The notes beneath the pieces were generated by a model. That model was not told the origin of the DNA and did not search any database. It saw nothing but the letters and a program-made list of their open reading frames with translations. Shown here one piece after another: positions 1 to 8,552 of a stretch of DNA of 64,000 nt (positions are counted from its first letter, which is position 1; every line of letters begins with the position of its first letter). A program made the position numbers and the translations under genes. Origin of the DNA: Rhodoferax sp. GTDB taxonomy: Bacteria > Pseudomonadota > Gammaproteobacteria > Burkholderiales > Burkholderiaceae_C. Where the stretch lies: the NCBI GenBank assembly GCA_024236015.1, contig JACKLK010000003.1, forward strand, positions 1 through 64,000. Direction: 5' to 3'.

Positions 1-5
1 GCCTC

Positions 6-627
6 TCACTGCCAATTGGCAGCAATCACCGGCTGGAGCTGGCTGGCATAAGGCGCCGACACCGTTCGTTTGGCAACGCCGTGATATTCATCCCCGGACT
101 CAAATTCCCGCGCTTGCCATCGATCAACATGTCTTTCTGGCTCAATGCCAAAGTCGCCGGGTAATACGAACCCTCTTTTTCATCAGTCACCGCATCGGCC
201 GTGACGATACTCACCCGCGCCGGTAACGTCCCGTAGCGCGTGTACGGAAAAGTCTCCCGCTTCACCTCAGCCATCTGACCGGCATTCACGAACCCGATGC
301 TTTGGTTCGCGATGCTGACTTCTGCCGTCACCTGCGCAGAATCGGGCACCACGATCATCAGCGCTTGGGCTTCGGTCACCACGCCGCCGGTGGTGTGGAT
401 CGCCAGTTGCTGGATGACGCTGGCCACGGGCGCCGTCAACTGGGTCGGGCGTTCGCGCCGGATCGCCTTGCTTCGTTCGGCATTGCGTTGCAGATGCCGC
501 GTGGCGGCCTGGGCATGACGGTCGCTGAGCAGGCGCAGGGTTTCGGCGCAGGGGTGGGCGGCCTTGGATTGTTCGGACTCCGTCAAAGCAGACTGGGCTT
601 CTGCCAGGCGGGCGCGCTGGGTCAACG
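6..627 (-). pseudogene. hlyD remnant: C-terminal half of a type I secretion membrane-fusion protein
   Basis: The minus-strand reading frame from about 627 down to 80 encodes the C-terminal part of an HlyD-family periplasmic adaptor. A short coiled-coil stretch (RARLAEAQSALTESEQ) is followed by the lipoyl/beta-barrel signature: LTAPVASVIQQLAIHTTGGV, then IGFVNAGQMAEVK, FPYTRYGTLPARV and finally LSPGMNITA. Family members are usually 400-480 aa; the N-terminal membrane anchor and most of the hairpin are missing here. At about position 80 the frame shifts. The expected continuation is found in the next frame (VAKRTVSAPY...) and stops at 6-8. The 5' end of the remnant runs straight into the 3' end of the fic gene, so a deletion or insertion joined the two. 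No LapB/HlyB ATPase or TolC is visible. I read it as a dead fragment of a type I secretion operon. Confidence 0.75.
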
Positions 628-2031
628 GATGGATGCACCATGTTTTTCCCGCCACGCGGCAAGTTCCAACGGCCTGATTCCAAAACGAACGGCATTGCCG
701 GGGTGCAGGGACGAAAATTCTTGCAGAACCAGTTGGATGAAATGCTTCCTGTCCGACTCTGCCACAGCAGCCGGCATCTCGGCACCCACAACCTCCCGGC
801 TCGCGGCTGCATCCTTTTTGACAATGGCGGCCACTACTTCCGTCAAGGCCTGTCGATAGCGCAGCCGGAAGATGTCCGGGGGGACGAGGTTTTGTTTGAC
901 GGCAACATATTGCTGGCAGGATCGCTCGTAGGCCCACACAAAAACGTCGCGCAGGAGTTCGATGCGGTTAAGTTCGTAAACGCCGATCATGGCGTCTACA
1001 TAGGCTTGCTGCGGAACGTCGATGAAGGAAAGCGGGCACAGGTTATGGCGAATAAACGGAATGTTGGCAGCCAGCCGGGACACACGCTTGTTCACATCCT
1101 CAAACGGCTGCAGATAGGGCAAGTGCACCATGAGGAAGAACGCCTGCTCGAACGGGTCCTGAATTTCCGCGGCCATCTGCACGGCGATGCCGAACAACTC
1201 CTCCAATCGCTGCGGCAGCGCCACGGGAAGGTACACACTGCCAGCAATCTCGACAGCACGGCGGCGAATGCGGCCCACCGCCGCGGGATCGGCCATCAAG
1301 CCGTCGGACAGGAAAGCGTGCAGCGCAATGAGGGTGTCCGGCGTCAGCGGGGCATGGGCAGGATCGAGCACCAGGTATTCGACGGCCTGCTTGTGATTCA
1401 GGATCATCTGGGTTTCCAGCACGCCTTTGCCCTCGGCGGCTTGGCCAAACTGGATCAGGCGCTCGGTGTCCAGCCGGCTGTAGGTGTTGCCCTCCAGTTG
1501 CGATGATGCCCACGACAGGTCGATGAGCAGGCGATTGAGAATGTCTCGGGCAAAAGTTCCAGCGGGGGTCTGGTCGGCAGGTGAACGGCCCAATGCATGC
1601 AACTGGTCTCGCAGCCCCGGCGACAGGTAAGCGGTATGGTTGGGGTGGTATTGCTCCAGGAACTCCAGCTTGTAACCGACTGGCGGGCGCAGCGCACGTG
1701 GCTGGCGCACGTACGCTTTGATCTCGGCTCCTTCCGGCGAAGTCGGTACGTAGACCGCGCCATCAGCCCGCATCGTGTCGCCCAGCTCTTCCTGGGCTGC
1801 CCATACGCCTTCGACAATCGGCGGCGGACGGACGTAACGCACAGCCCGTGCCTCGCCCATTCTCTGTATTCGGCCTTGCTCGACCAGCAATGCCAGCCGA
1901 CGCTGCAAAGTACGGCGCAACACGGTGCTGTCCAGTCGCTTTGCAATGGCATCTATTCCAAGGCCATCGTGATGCTCCGAGATAAGTTCTACGAGTCGTT
2001 CAAGCTCGATTTGGGGGGTGACTCTTGGCAT
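622..2031 (-). CDS. Fic-domain protein (class II, with N-terminal helix-turn-helix)
   Basis: 469 aa. Fic enzymes transfer AMP (or another nucleotide or phosphate group) to hydroxyl side chains of target proteins. Residues about 10-65 look like a winged helix-turn-helix. Residues 176-181 (SSQLEG) match the [S/T]xxxE[G/N] autoinhibitory motif placed N-terminal to the Fic core, which defines class II. The Fic core motif is at 303-319, HLPYLQPFEDVNKRVSR. It keeps the catalytic His, the PF, the Asp/Glu anchor, Asn and both Arg, but has Val where canonical HPFxxGNGRxxR has Gly. The frame is open upstream to 2253, but I start at ATG 2031 because MPRVTPQIELERL begins the recognisable fold. The stop lies in the hlyD remnant. 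GC content appears lower than in the genes to the right, suggesting acquisition. Target unknown; no antitoxin gene is adjacent. Confidence 0.85.
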   Translation of the reverse strand: MPRVTPQIELERLVELISEHHDGLGIDAIAKRLDSTVLRRTLQRRLALLVEQGRIQRMGEARAVRYVRPPPIVEGVWAAQEELGDTMRADGAVYVPTSPEGAEIKAYVRQPRALRPPVGYKLEFLEQYHPNHTAYLSPGLRDQLHALGRSPADQTPAGTFARDILNRLLIDLSWASSQLEGNTYSRLDTERLIQFGQAAEGKGVLETQMILNHKQAVEYLVLDPAHAPLTPDTLIALHAFLSDGLMADPAAVGRIRRRAVEIAGSVYLPVALPQRLEELFGIAVQMAAEIQDPFEQAFFLMVHLPYLQPFEDVNKRVSRLAANIPFIRHNLCPLSFIDVPQQAYVDAMIGVYELNRIELLRDVFVWAYERSCQQYVAVKQNLVPPDIFRLRYRQALTEVVAAIVKKDAAASREVVGAEMPAAVAESDRKHFIQLVLQEFSSLHPGNAVRFGIRPLELAAWREKHGASIR

Positions 2032-2440
2032 GACTTCCGTCTTCCAGTTCTGGAGTCGCAGTATCGCGTCACTTAAATTGACGCGCAAGAGATATCGCGA
2101 CAAATAAAGTGACGCAATAAGGAATGGCGTCTCTTTGCCGTGCAAATGCTGCCAAGCACATATTTCGAACCTCGCCGCACTCCAGACTCGGCGCGCGCGG
2201 GCTTCCTGCTCGCAGCCCTCGGCCCGATGGTCGGCGTAGCGCAGCATGCCCATGTCGCCCTTGGCTTAGCGCCGCCGCCATTGCTGCGCCCAAAAGCCCA
2301 AGACGCGGTACGGCTCGACGTCGGCAAGCTGCGTCAGAAACAGCACGGCGACGGCACTGCAGGTCCGGTGGCCATTGCGCGGCACAACCACATGTCCGAA
2401 AACGGCCAGTCGAGCGCGACCACGGGCGTACCATGCCCGC
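2032..2440. other. Intergenic stretch, no recognisable gene
   Basis: Between the divergent fic and ada/alkA-type genes. Short open frames exist on both strands, including an N-terminal extension of the fic frame, but none shows a known domain or a convincing ribosome-binding site. I see no RNA gene, repeat or clear terminator. It presumably holds the promoters of both flanking genes and the edge of the acquired left-end segment. Confidence 0.5.
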
Positions 2441-3970
2441 ATGTCCAGCACCCCCAGCCCGATCGACCCGAATGCCTGTTACCTCGCCATGAAGGCGCGC
2501 GACGCGCGTTTCGACGGCCGGTTCTTCACCGGCGTGACGTCGACCGGCATCTACTGCCGGCCGGTGTGCGGCGTGCGCACGCCGCGGCGCGAGAACTGCC
2601 GCTTCTTCGCCCATGCGGCGCTGGCCGAGAGGGCCGGTTTCCGGCCCTGCCTGCGGTGCCGCCCGGAGCTGGCGCCGGGCACGCCGTGGTGGTCGATCCA
2701 GGATGCCTCGGCGATCCTGGCGCAACAGGCGGCACGCTTGATGGACGATCCGGACACCTGGCTCGCCGACGACGCGTCGGTGCAGCGCCTGGCCGCGCGC
2801 ATCGGCATCAGCGACCGACACCTGCGGCGCATCTTCGAGGCCCAGTTCGGTGTCACGCCGATCCAGTACCTGCAGACGCGCCGCCTGCTGGCGGCCAAGC
2901 AGCTGCTGGCCGACACCGATCTGCCGGTGCACCAGGTCGCCATCGCCAGCGGCTTCTCCAGCCTGCGCCGGTTCAATGACGCCTTTGTTGCGCACTACAG
3001 GCTCAATCCGACGCAGTTGCGCCGCGCGGGCGCACCGCCGGCGGCCGACGGTGTCACGGTGCGGCTGGGTTACCGGCCACCGCTGGACAGCGCGGCCATG
3101 GGCCGGTTCTTCCAACAACGCCAGATCGCCGGCGTGGAACGGGTCGAGATGGACCCCGCCGGCGACGGCTTCACGCTCGCCCGCACGGTGCGTCTGGCGT
3201 CCGGCGCAAGCCGGCATTGCGGCTGGCTGGTGGCGCGGCTGCAGCCCTCGCGCTGCCAGGTCGGGCTGCGTGTCGACGATGCACTGCGGCCGGTGTTGCC
3301 GCAGCTGATCCGCCGCGTGCGCCAGCTGTTCGACCTGGACGCCGATCCGGCCGCCATCGAACCGCTGCTGCAGGCCGATTTCCCCCAAGCCGAGGGACAA
3401 CGCGTGCCGGGCACGCTGGACGGATTCGAGCTGGCGGTGCGCGCCGTGCTCGGCCAGCAGGTCACCGTGGCCGCGGCGCGCACGCTGGCGCACCGGCTGG
3501 TGCAGGCATACGGCTCACCGGTCACGACGCCGATTGCCACGCTGGAGCGGCTGTTCCCGGATGCGGCGGCACTGGCCGCAGCCGACCCGGATCGGCTGGG
3601 CGCCATCGGCATCGTGCGCCAGCGCCAGCGTGCCATCCAGGCACTGGCGCGCGCCGTCGCCGACGGCACGCTGGTGCTGGGAGCTTCCAGCGACGTGCCG
3701 TCCACGCTGGCGCAGCTCACGGCGCTGCCCGGCATCGGCGACTGGACGGCGCACTACATCGCGATGCGCGCCTTGCGCTGGCCGGATGCATTTCCGGCCG
3801 GCGACGTCGCGCTGCACAACGCCCTGGGCGTGCGCGGCGCGCCGCATCCGGCGCGCGCAGCCGAAGCCCGCTCGCAGGCCTGGCGCCCCTGGCGCAGTTA
3901 TGCGGTGGTGCGCGCCTGGAACAGCCTGCCGGCGGCCGTCGCTGCCGCCACACCCCCCGAAGGAGAATGA
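2441..3970 (+). CDS. alkA: Ada-type N-terminal domain / AraC HTH / AlkA 3-methyladenine DNA glycosylase fusion
   Basis: 509 aa. Predicted to sense methyl phosphotriesters in DNA and to excise alkylated bases. Residues 1-80 are the Ada zinc/methyl-acceptor domain, with the four ligands C39, C43 (IYCRPVC), C70 and C73 (CLRC); C39 is the likely methyl acceptor. Residues about 85-190 are an AraC-type double helix-turn-helix. The rest is AlkA: an N-terminal beta domain and the HhH glycosylase core with LPGIGDWTAHYIAMRAL and the following GDVALHN Asp as catalytic acid. Start ATG 2441 (MSSTPSPIDPNACY) fits the Ada domain; a longer frame from 2375 adds no homology. The ogt-type methyltransferase follows one base after the stop (TGA c ATG), so the two probably form an alkylation-repair operon. 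Such Ada-AlkA fusions are common in Actinobacteria and Proteobacteria; the gene may autoregulate when methylated. Confidence 0.93.
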   Translation: MSSTPSPIDPNACYLAMKARDARFDGRFFTGVTSTGIYCRPVCGVRTPRRENCRFFAHAALAERAGFRPCLRCRPELAPGTPWWSIQDASAILAQQAARLMDDPDTWLADDASVQRLAARIGISDRHLRRIFEAQFGVTPIQYLQTRRLLAAKQLLADTDLPVHQVAIASGFSSLRRFNDAFVAHYRLNPTQLRRAGAPPAADGVTVRLGYRPPLDSAAMGRFFQQRQIAGVERVEMDPAGDGFTLARTVRLASGASRHCGWLVARLQPSRCQVGLRVDDALRPVLPQLIRRVRQLFDLDADPAAIEPLLQADFPQAEGQRVPGTLDGFELAVRAVLGQQVTVAAARTLAHRLVQAYGSPVTTPIATLERLFPDAAALAAADPDRLGAIGIVRQRQRAIQALARAVADGTLVLGASSDVPSTLAQLTALPGIGDWTAHYIAMRALRWPDAFPAGDVALHNALGVRGAPHPARAAEARSQAWRPWRSYAVVRAWNSLPAAVAAATPPEGE

Positions 3971-3971
3971 C

Positions 3972-4532
3972 ATGCGCCCGTGCACCGAACGTTCCCATGC
4001 CTGCATCGACACCGCGATGGGCCCCATGGTGCTGGCCGCCACGCCGCGCGGACTCGCCGGCGCCTGGTTCGCCGGCCAGCGCCACTTCCCGGGCGCGGCG
4101 GCACTGGGCCGGCGCGACGACACGCATCCGGTGCTGCAACGGGCGGCACGGCAGCTGCGCGAATTCTTCAGCGGCCAGCGGCACCAGTTCGAACTGGTGC
4201 TGGATCTGCACGGCGGCACACCGTTCCAGCAGGCGGTGTGGCAGGCGCTGATGCAGATTCCGGCCGGCAGCACCTGCGCATACCGGACCATCGCCCGGGC
4301 CATCGGGAAGCCGGCCGCAGTGCGCGCGGTGGGCGCGGCGGTCGGCCGCAATCCGATCTCCGTGATCGTGCCGTGCCACCGTGTCGTCGGCGCCGACGGC
4401 GCGTTGACCGGTTATGCCGGCGGCCTGCCGCGCAAGGCGCAGCTGCTGGCGCTCGAAACCGCCGGCCCTGCCCACGCGGCGGCTGTGCCAGCGCCACACC
4501 GGGCAGCCGAAAGCCGGACAATTGCGGCCTGA
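3972..4532 (+). CDS. ogt: Methylated-DNA--[protein]-cysteine S-methyltransferase
   Basis: 186 aa. Suicide repair enzyme that transfers the methyl group of O6-methylguanine or O4-methylthymine to its own cysteine. The active-site motif is NPISVIVPCHRVVG, with the usual downstream YAGGLPRKAQLLALE. An MGMT N-terminal ribonuclease-like domain (about residues 8-75) precedes the winged-helix catalytic domain, which begins at TPFQQAVWQAL. Length is normal for the family, with about 20 extra Ala-rich residues at the C terminus. AGGAGA of the preceding gene's 3' end lies just upstream and serves as ribosome-binding site. It is coupled to the Ada-AlkA gene and so should be co-induced by alkylation damage. 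Confidence 0.95.
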   Translation: MRPCTERSHACIDTAMGPMVLAATPRGLAGAWFAGQRHFPGAAALGRRDDTHPVLQRAARQLREFFSGQRHQFELVLDLHGGTPFQQAVWQALMQIPAGSTCAYRTIARAIGKPAAVRAVGAAVGRNPISVIVPCHRVVGADGALTGYAGGLPRKAQLLALETAGPAHAAAVPAPHRAAESRTIAA

Positions 4533-4610
4533 CGTGGCGCACCCCGGCGCGACGCAGCGCCGCGAATGCCAGCCGCATCCGGACCGGCAAGGCACACCCG
4601 ACCATCCTGC

Positions 4611-5513
4611 ATGAAATCCAGACCGATCATCGAATTCATCGCGCTCGCCGCGATCTGGGGCGCATCCTTCCTGTTCATGCGCCTGGGCGCGGCCGAGTTC
4701 GGCGTCGTGGCCACGGCCGGGGCGCGTGTCGGCATCGCTTCGCTGCTGCTGCTGCCGATCCTGTGGTTCAGCGGCCACTGGGCGTCGCTGCGCGCCAACG
4801 CGGTGCGTGTCCTGTTCATCGGCCTGATCAATTCCGCCGTGCCGTTCGTGATGTTCGCGTATGCGGTGATGCACATCAGCACCGGCCTGTCAGCGATCCT
4901 GAACGCGACCGCGCCGCTGTTCGGCGCGCTGATTGCCTGGTTGTGGCTCAAGGACCGGCTCACCGTCGCGCGCGTGCTCGGTCTGGTGATCGGTTTTGCC
5001 GGCGTGGCGCTGCTGGCGGCGGACAAGGCCAGCTTCAAACCCGGCGGCGGTGGCTGGGCGGTGCTGGCCTGCCTGGTCGCGACACTGTGTTACGGCTATT
5101 CGGCCAGCTTCACGAAGCGCCACCTCGGCGGCGTGCATCCGCTGGCGATTGCCAGCGGCAGCCAGTTCGGCGCCACGCTGGGACTGGCGCTGCCGACGAT
5201 CTGGTGGTGGCCGGCACACAACCCGGGCTGGGCGCCCTGGTTGTCGCTGCTCATGCTCGGTGTGTTGTGTTCAGGCGTGGCCTACATCCTGTATTTCCGG
5301 CTCATCGCGCAGCTCGGTCCGGCACGCGCCATCACCGTGACCTTCCTGGTGCCGGTGTTCGCGGTGCTCTACGGCACCACGCTGCTGGACGAGGACCTGA
5401 CCGCCTGGATGCTGGGCTGCGGCGCCGTGGTCGTGCTGGGCACGGCCTTGTCCAGCGGCGTGTTGCGCCTGCCCGGCAAGCCGGTGGCCGCGGCGGCGCC
5501 GCCGCGGCCCTGA
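4611..5513 (+). CDS. EamA/DMT-superfamily transporter
   Basis: 300 aa integral membrane protein with about ten hydrophobic segments in two EamA repeats (about 1-140 and 150-290). Family members export amino acids or other metabolites (RhtA/YdcZ-like). The start at ATG 4611 (MKSRPIIEFIALAAIWGASF) puts the first transmembrane helix at the N terminus, as usual. It is read in the same direction as ogt, 78 bp downstream, but no functional link is evident. The gene converges on trkH with only 16 bp between stops. Substrate not predictable from sequence. Confidence 0.85.
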   Translation: MKSRPIIEFIALAAIWGASFLFMRLGAAEFGVVATAGARVGIASLLLLPILWFSGHWASLRANAVRVLFIGLINSAVPFVMFAYAVMHISTGLSAILNATAPLFGALIAWLWLKDRLTVARVLGLVIGFAGVALLAADKASFKPGGGGWAVLACLVATLCYGYSASFTKRHLGGVHPLAIASGSQFGATLGLALPTIWWWPAHNPGWAPWLSLLMLGVLCSGVAYILYFRLIAQLGPARAITVTFLVPVFAVLYGTTLLDEDLTAWMLGCGAVVVLGTALSSGVLRLPGKPVAAAAPPRP

Positions 5514-5529
5514 AACGCCCGCCTGCAGG

Positions 5530-6990
5530 CTACTTGCGCCAGAACTCGGGCACGAAGAGGACCATCACGGCCAGCAGCTCCAGCCGGCCCATCAGCATGC
5601 CCAGCGTGCCGACCCAGGTCTGGAAGTCGCTCAGGATGCTGAAGTTGGCCGACGGCCCGACCTGGCCCAGGCCGGGACCGATGTTGTTGACGGTGGCCAC
5701 GACGGCCGAGAACGCGGTGACGATATCCAGCCCCGAGAGCAGCATCAGCATGGTCAGGCCGAGCGTCGTCGCGCCGTAGATCAGCATGTAGGCCATCACG
5801 GCCGCGATCACCGTGGCGGGAATCGTCGCCCGCCCCATCGTGACCGGGTTGACGATGCGCGGATGGATGGCGCGGACCATCTCGCGCCGCGCCTGCTTGA
5901 CCAGCACCACCATGCGCACCATCTTGATGCCGCCGCCGGTGGAGCCGGCACACGACACGAAGGTGCCCAGGAACATCAGCCAGACCGGCGCGAACACCGG
6001 CCACATCGCATAGTCGGTGGCCGCATAGCCGGTGGTCGTGGCCAGCGAAACGACGTGGAATGCCGCCGACAGCGCCGCCTCGGGCAGCGAGTCGAAGGTG
6101 CCATGCAGCATCAGCACGCCGGTCAGGCCGATCGACGACGCCAGCAGCACCAGGGCATAGCTGCGCACCTCGGCATCGCGCAGCAGCGACCACATCGAGC
6201 GGGTGCGCCAGACGATGAAATACCGTGCGAAGCTGATGCCGGCCAGCGACATGAACACGATCGCCACCAGTTCGACGTTCTTGTCCGGCCAGAAGCCGAA
6301 ACTCGCGTCGTGCGACGAGAAACCGCCCAGGCCCATGGTGGTGCACATGTGCATGAACGCATCCGGCCAGGACATGCCGACCCAGCGGTAGGCGAGCATG
6401 CAGGCGACAGAGAATGCGAAATACACACCCCACAGGCCGCGCGCGGTCTCGGCGATGCGCGGCGTGAGCCGGGCATCCTTCATCGGGCCGGGGGTCTCGG
6501 CCTTGTACAGCTGCACGCCACCCAGGCCGAGCAACGGCAGCACCGCCACCACCAGCAGCATGATGCCCAGCCCGCCGATCAGCTGCAGGAAGCAGCGCCA
6601 GACATTGACCGACACCGGCAGGTCGTCCAGGCCGGTGAGCACCGTCGCGCCGGTGGCGGTGAGCGCACTCATGGCCTCGAAATAGGCGTCGGTGAAACTC
6701 AGCTGCTCCATCGCCAGCATCAGCGGAACGGCCGAGAACAGCGGCAGCACGATCCAGACCAGGTTGACCAGCAAAAAGCCGTCGCGTGGCAACAATTCAC
6801 GCTTGTGCTGGCGCGTCAGCACCAGGATCAGCAGCCCTGCGCCCAGCGTCACCGCCATGCCGGTCGCCCACACGCCGTGCAGGTCGGAATGGTCCAGCGA
6901 CAAGGCCCACCCGAGCGGCACCAGGAACATCAGCGAGAAGCCCACCATGATGGTGGCCAGCACGTTGAGAACCGGGGCAAGACCGCTCAT
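5530..6990 (-). CDS. trkH: Trk system potassium uptake protein TrkH
   Basis: 486 aa, the normal length. Channel-like subunit of the Trk K+ uptake system in the inner membrane, gated by TrkA. The four M1-P-M2 repeats are visible through their selectivity-filter loops: TATGATVLTGLDDLP, TTMGLGGFSSHDASFGF, TTTGYAATDYAMWP and the C-terminal VATVNNIGPGLGQVGP. Start ATG 6990 lies 6 bp after the trkA stop, so trkA-trkH form an operon read leftward and are probably translationally coupled. Nothing in the sequence is unusual for the family. Confidence 0.95.
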   Translation of the reverse strand: MSGLAPVLNVLATIMVGFSLMFLVPLGWALSLDHSDLHGVWATGMAVTLGAGLLILVLTRQHKRELLPRDGFLLVNLVWIVLPLFSAVPLMLAMEQLSFTDAYFEAMSALTATGATVLTGLDDLPVSVNVWRCFLQLIGGLGIMLLVVAVLPLLGLGGVQLYKAETPGPMKDARLTPRIAETARGLWGVYFAFSVACMLAYRWVGMSWPDAFMHMCTTMGLGGFSSHDASFGFWPDKNVELVAIVFMSLAGISFARYFIVWRTRSMWSLLRDAEVRSYALVLLASSIGLTGVLMLHGTFDSLPEAALSAAFHVVSLATTTGYAATDYAMWPVFAPVWLMFLGTFVSCAGSTGGGIKMVRMVVLVKQARREMVRAIHPRIVNPVTMGRATIPATVIAAVMAYMLIYGATTLGLTMLMLLSGLDIVTAFSAVVATVNNIGPGLGQVGPSANFSILSDFQTWVGTLGMLMGRLELLAVMVLFVPEFWRK

Positions 6991-6996
6991 CGGCGA

Positions 6997-8385
6997 TCAG
7001 AAGAAGGTTGCGCTGACCTGGAACATCTTCTCGACGGCCCGCAGCTGGCGCTTGTTCGGCACGTAGATGATGACGTGGTCACCCTCCTGGATCACCAGGT
7101 CGTGGTAGGGCATCAGCACTTCGCACTGCGCGGCTTCGCCGCGCACGATGGCGCCGAACCGCGCGCCCGACGGCAGCTCGATCGCGTCGATGCGCCGTCC
7201 CACCAGGCGCGAGGTGTGCCTGTCGCCACGGGCGATGCCTTCGATCGCCTCGGCCGCGCCGCGGCGCAGGCTGTGCACCGCGGCGACGTCGCCGCGGCGC
7301 ACATGCACCAGCAGCTCGCCGATGACCGTCTGCGCCGGCGACAGCGCGATGTCGATCGCGCTGCCCTGCATCATCTCGGCATAGATGCGCCGGTTGATCA
7401 GCGAGATCACGCGCCGTGCGCCGAGCCGCTTGGCCAGCATGGCGGCCAGGATGTTGTCTTCGTCGTCGCTGGTCAGCGCGATGAACAGATCCATCTCGCC
7501 CACCTGCTCCTCGATCAGCAGGTCCTCGTCGGTCGAGTCACCTTGCAGCACCATGATGTCGCCCGGCAGTTCGCCGGCCAGGTATTCGCAGCGCTTGCGG
7601 CTGGCCTCGATGATCTTCACCTGCAGCTGACCCGACAGGCGGCGCGCCAGCCGCATGCCGACCTTGCCGCCGCCGGCGATCATGACACTGCGCACCGGCC
7701 GGTCGTCCTTGTGGATGGCGCGCAGCACCGGCCGGATCTTGTCCTTGTCGGCGAGCACGAACACCTCGTCGCCAGGCCAGACCTGGGTGCTGGCCTCGAT
7801 CGGCAACTCGCGGTCCTGGCGGTAGATCGCCACCACCCGCATCGGCGCCTGCGGAAACAGGTCGCGGAACTCGCCGATGCTGTGGTTGACCAGCGTGCTG
7901 CCCGAGGCGGCGCGCACCGCGATCAGGTGGGCCCGCCCCTGCGAGAATTCGAGCACCTGCAGTGCTTCCGGATAGTCGATGAGCTGGTTGATGTAGTGCA
8001 TCAGCGATTCTTCGGGGCAGATCACGTGGTCGACCGCGAAGCCCTCTGCCGACAGCAGCGGCTGGCCTTCCTCGAACTCGGGCGAACGCAGCCGCGCGAT
8101 CGTGGTCTGGATGCCGAACACGCTGCGCGCCACCTTGCAGGCCGCCAGATTGGTTTCGTCGAGGGAGGCACAGGCAATGAACAGGTCGGCATCTTCGGCG
8201 CCGGCACGGCGCTGCACCGAGGGCTGCACGCCGTCGCCGGCCACGCCGCGCAGATCGAGCCGTTCTTCCAGCATGCGCAGCAGGTCGGGATCGGGATCGA
8301 TCACCGTGATGTCGTTTTGTTCGGAGGCCAGGCTTTCGGCGACACTTTCGCCGACGCGCCCGGCGCCCAGGATGATCATGCGCAT
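6997..8385 (-). CDS. trkA: Trk system potassium transporter NAD-binding regulatory subunit TrkA
   Basis: 462 aa. Cytoplasmic gating ring of the Trk system; binds NAD(H)/ATP. It has two tandem RCK units, each an N-terminal Rossmann domain and a TrkA-C domain. The first Rossmann motif is at the very N terminus (MIILGAGRVGESVAESLA), the second is MIAGGGKVGMRLARRL in mid-protein. I start at ATG 8385 (MRMIILGAG) because family members begin at the Rossmann strand; an ATG two codons later is equally possible. The frame is open 21 codons further upstream without homology. It is first gene of the trkAH pair and divergent from the iminopeptidase gene. Confidence 0.95.
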   Translation of the reverse strand: MRMIILGAGRVGESVAESLASEQNDITVIDPDPDLLRMLEERLDLRGVAGDGVQPSVQRRAGAEDADLFIACASLDETNLAACKVARSVFGIQTTIARLRSPEFEEGQPLLSAEGFAVDHVICPEESLMHYINQLIDYPEALQVLEFSQGRAHLIAVRAASGSTLVNHSIGEFRDLFPQAPMRVVAIYRQDRELPIEASTQVWPGDEVFVLADKDKIRPVLRAIHKDDRPVRSVMIAGGGKVGMRLARRLSGQLQVKIIEASRKRCEYLAGELPGDIMVLQGDSTDEDLLIEEQVGEMDLFIALTSDDEDNILAAMLAKRLGARRVISLINRRIYAEMMQGSAIDIALSPAQTVIGELLVHVRRGDVAAVHSLRRGAAEAIEGIARGDRHTSRLVGRRIDAIELPSGARFGAIVRGEAAQCEVLMPYHDLVIQEGDHVIIYVPNKRQLRAVEKMFQVSATFF

Positions 8386-8552
8386 GGGAGACCTTGGTTC
8401 ACACAGGATGATAGCCGCTCGGTCGGGGCCCGCGCCGGTCGCCGGCACGCGCGATGGCGCGCAGGGATTGGGTCACAATGCGAGTCCCGAATGTCGATCG
8501 CTGCACTGACCGTCGGCACATCATGCCGGCGCGCGGTGCGCAGACCAAGCCC

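Noticed and set aside
2032..2253. N-terminal extension of the Fic protein to 2253
   Set aside because: The added 74 residues show no family similarity, and ATG 2031 coincides with the start of the HTH domain.
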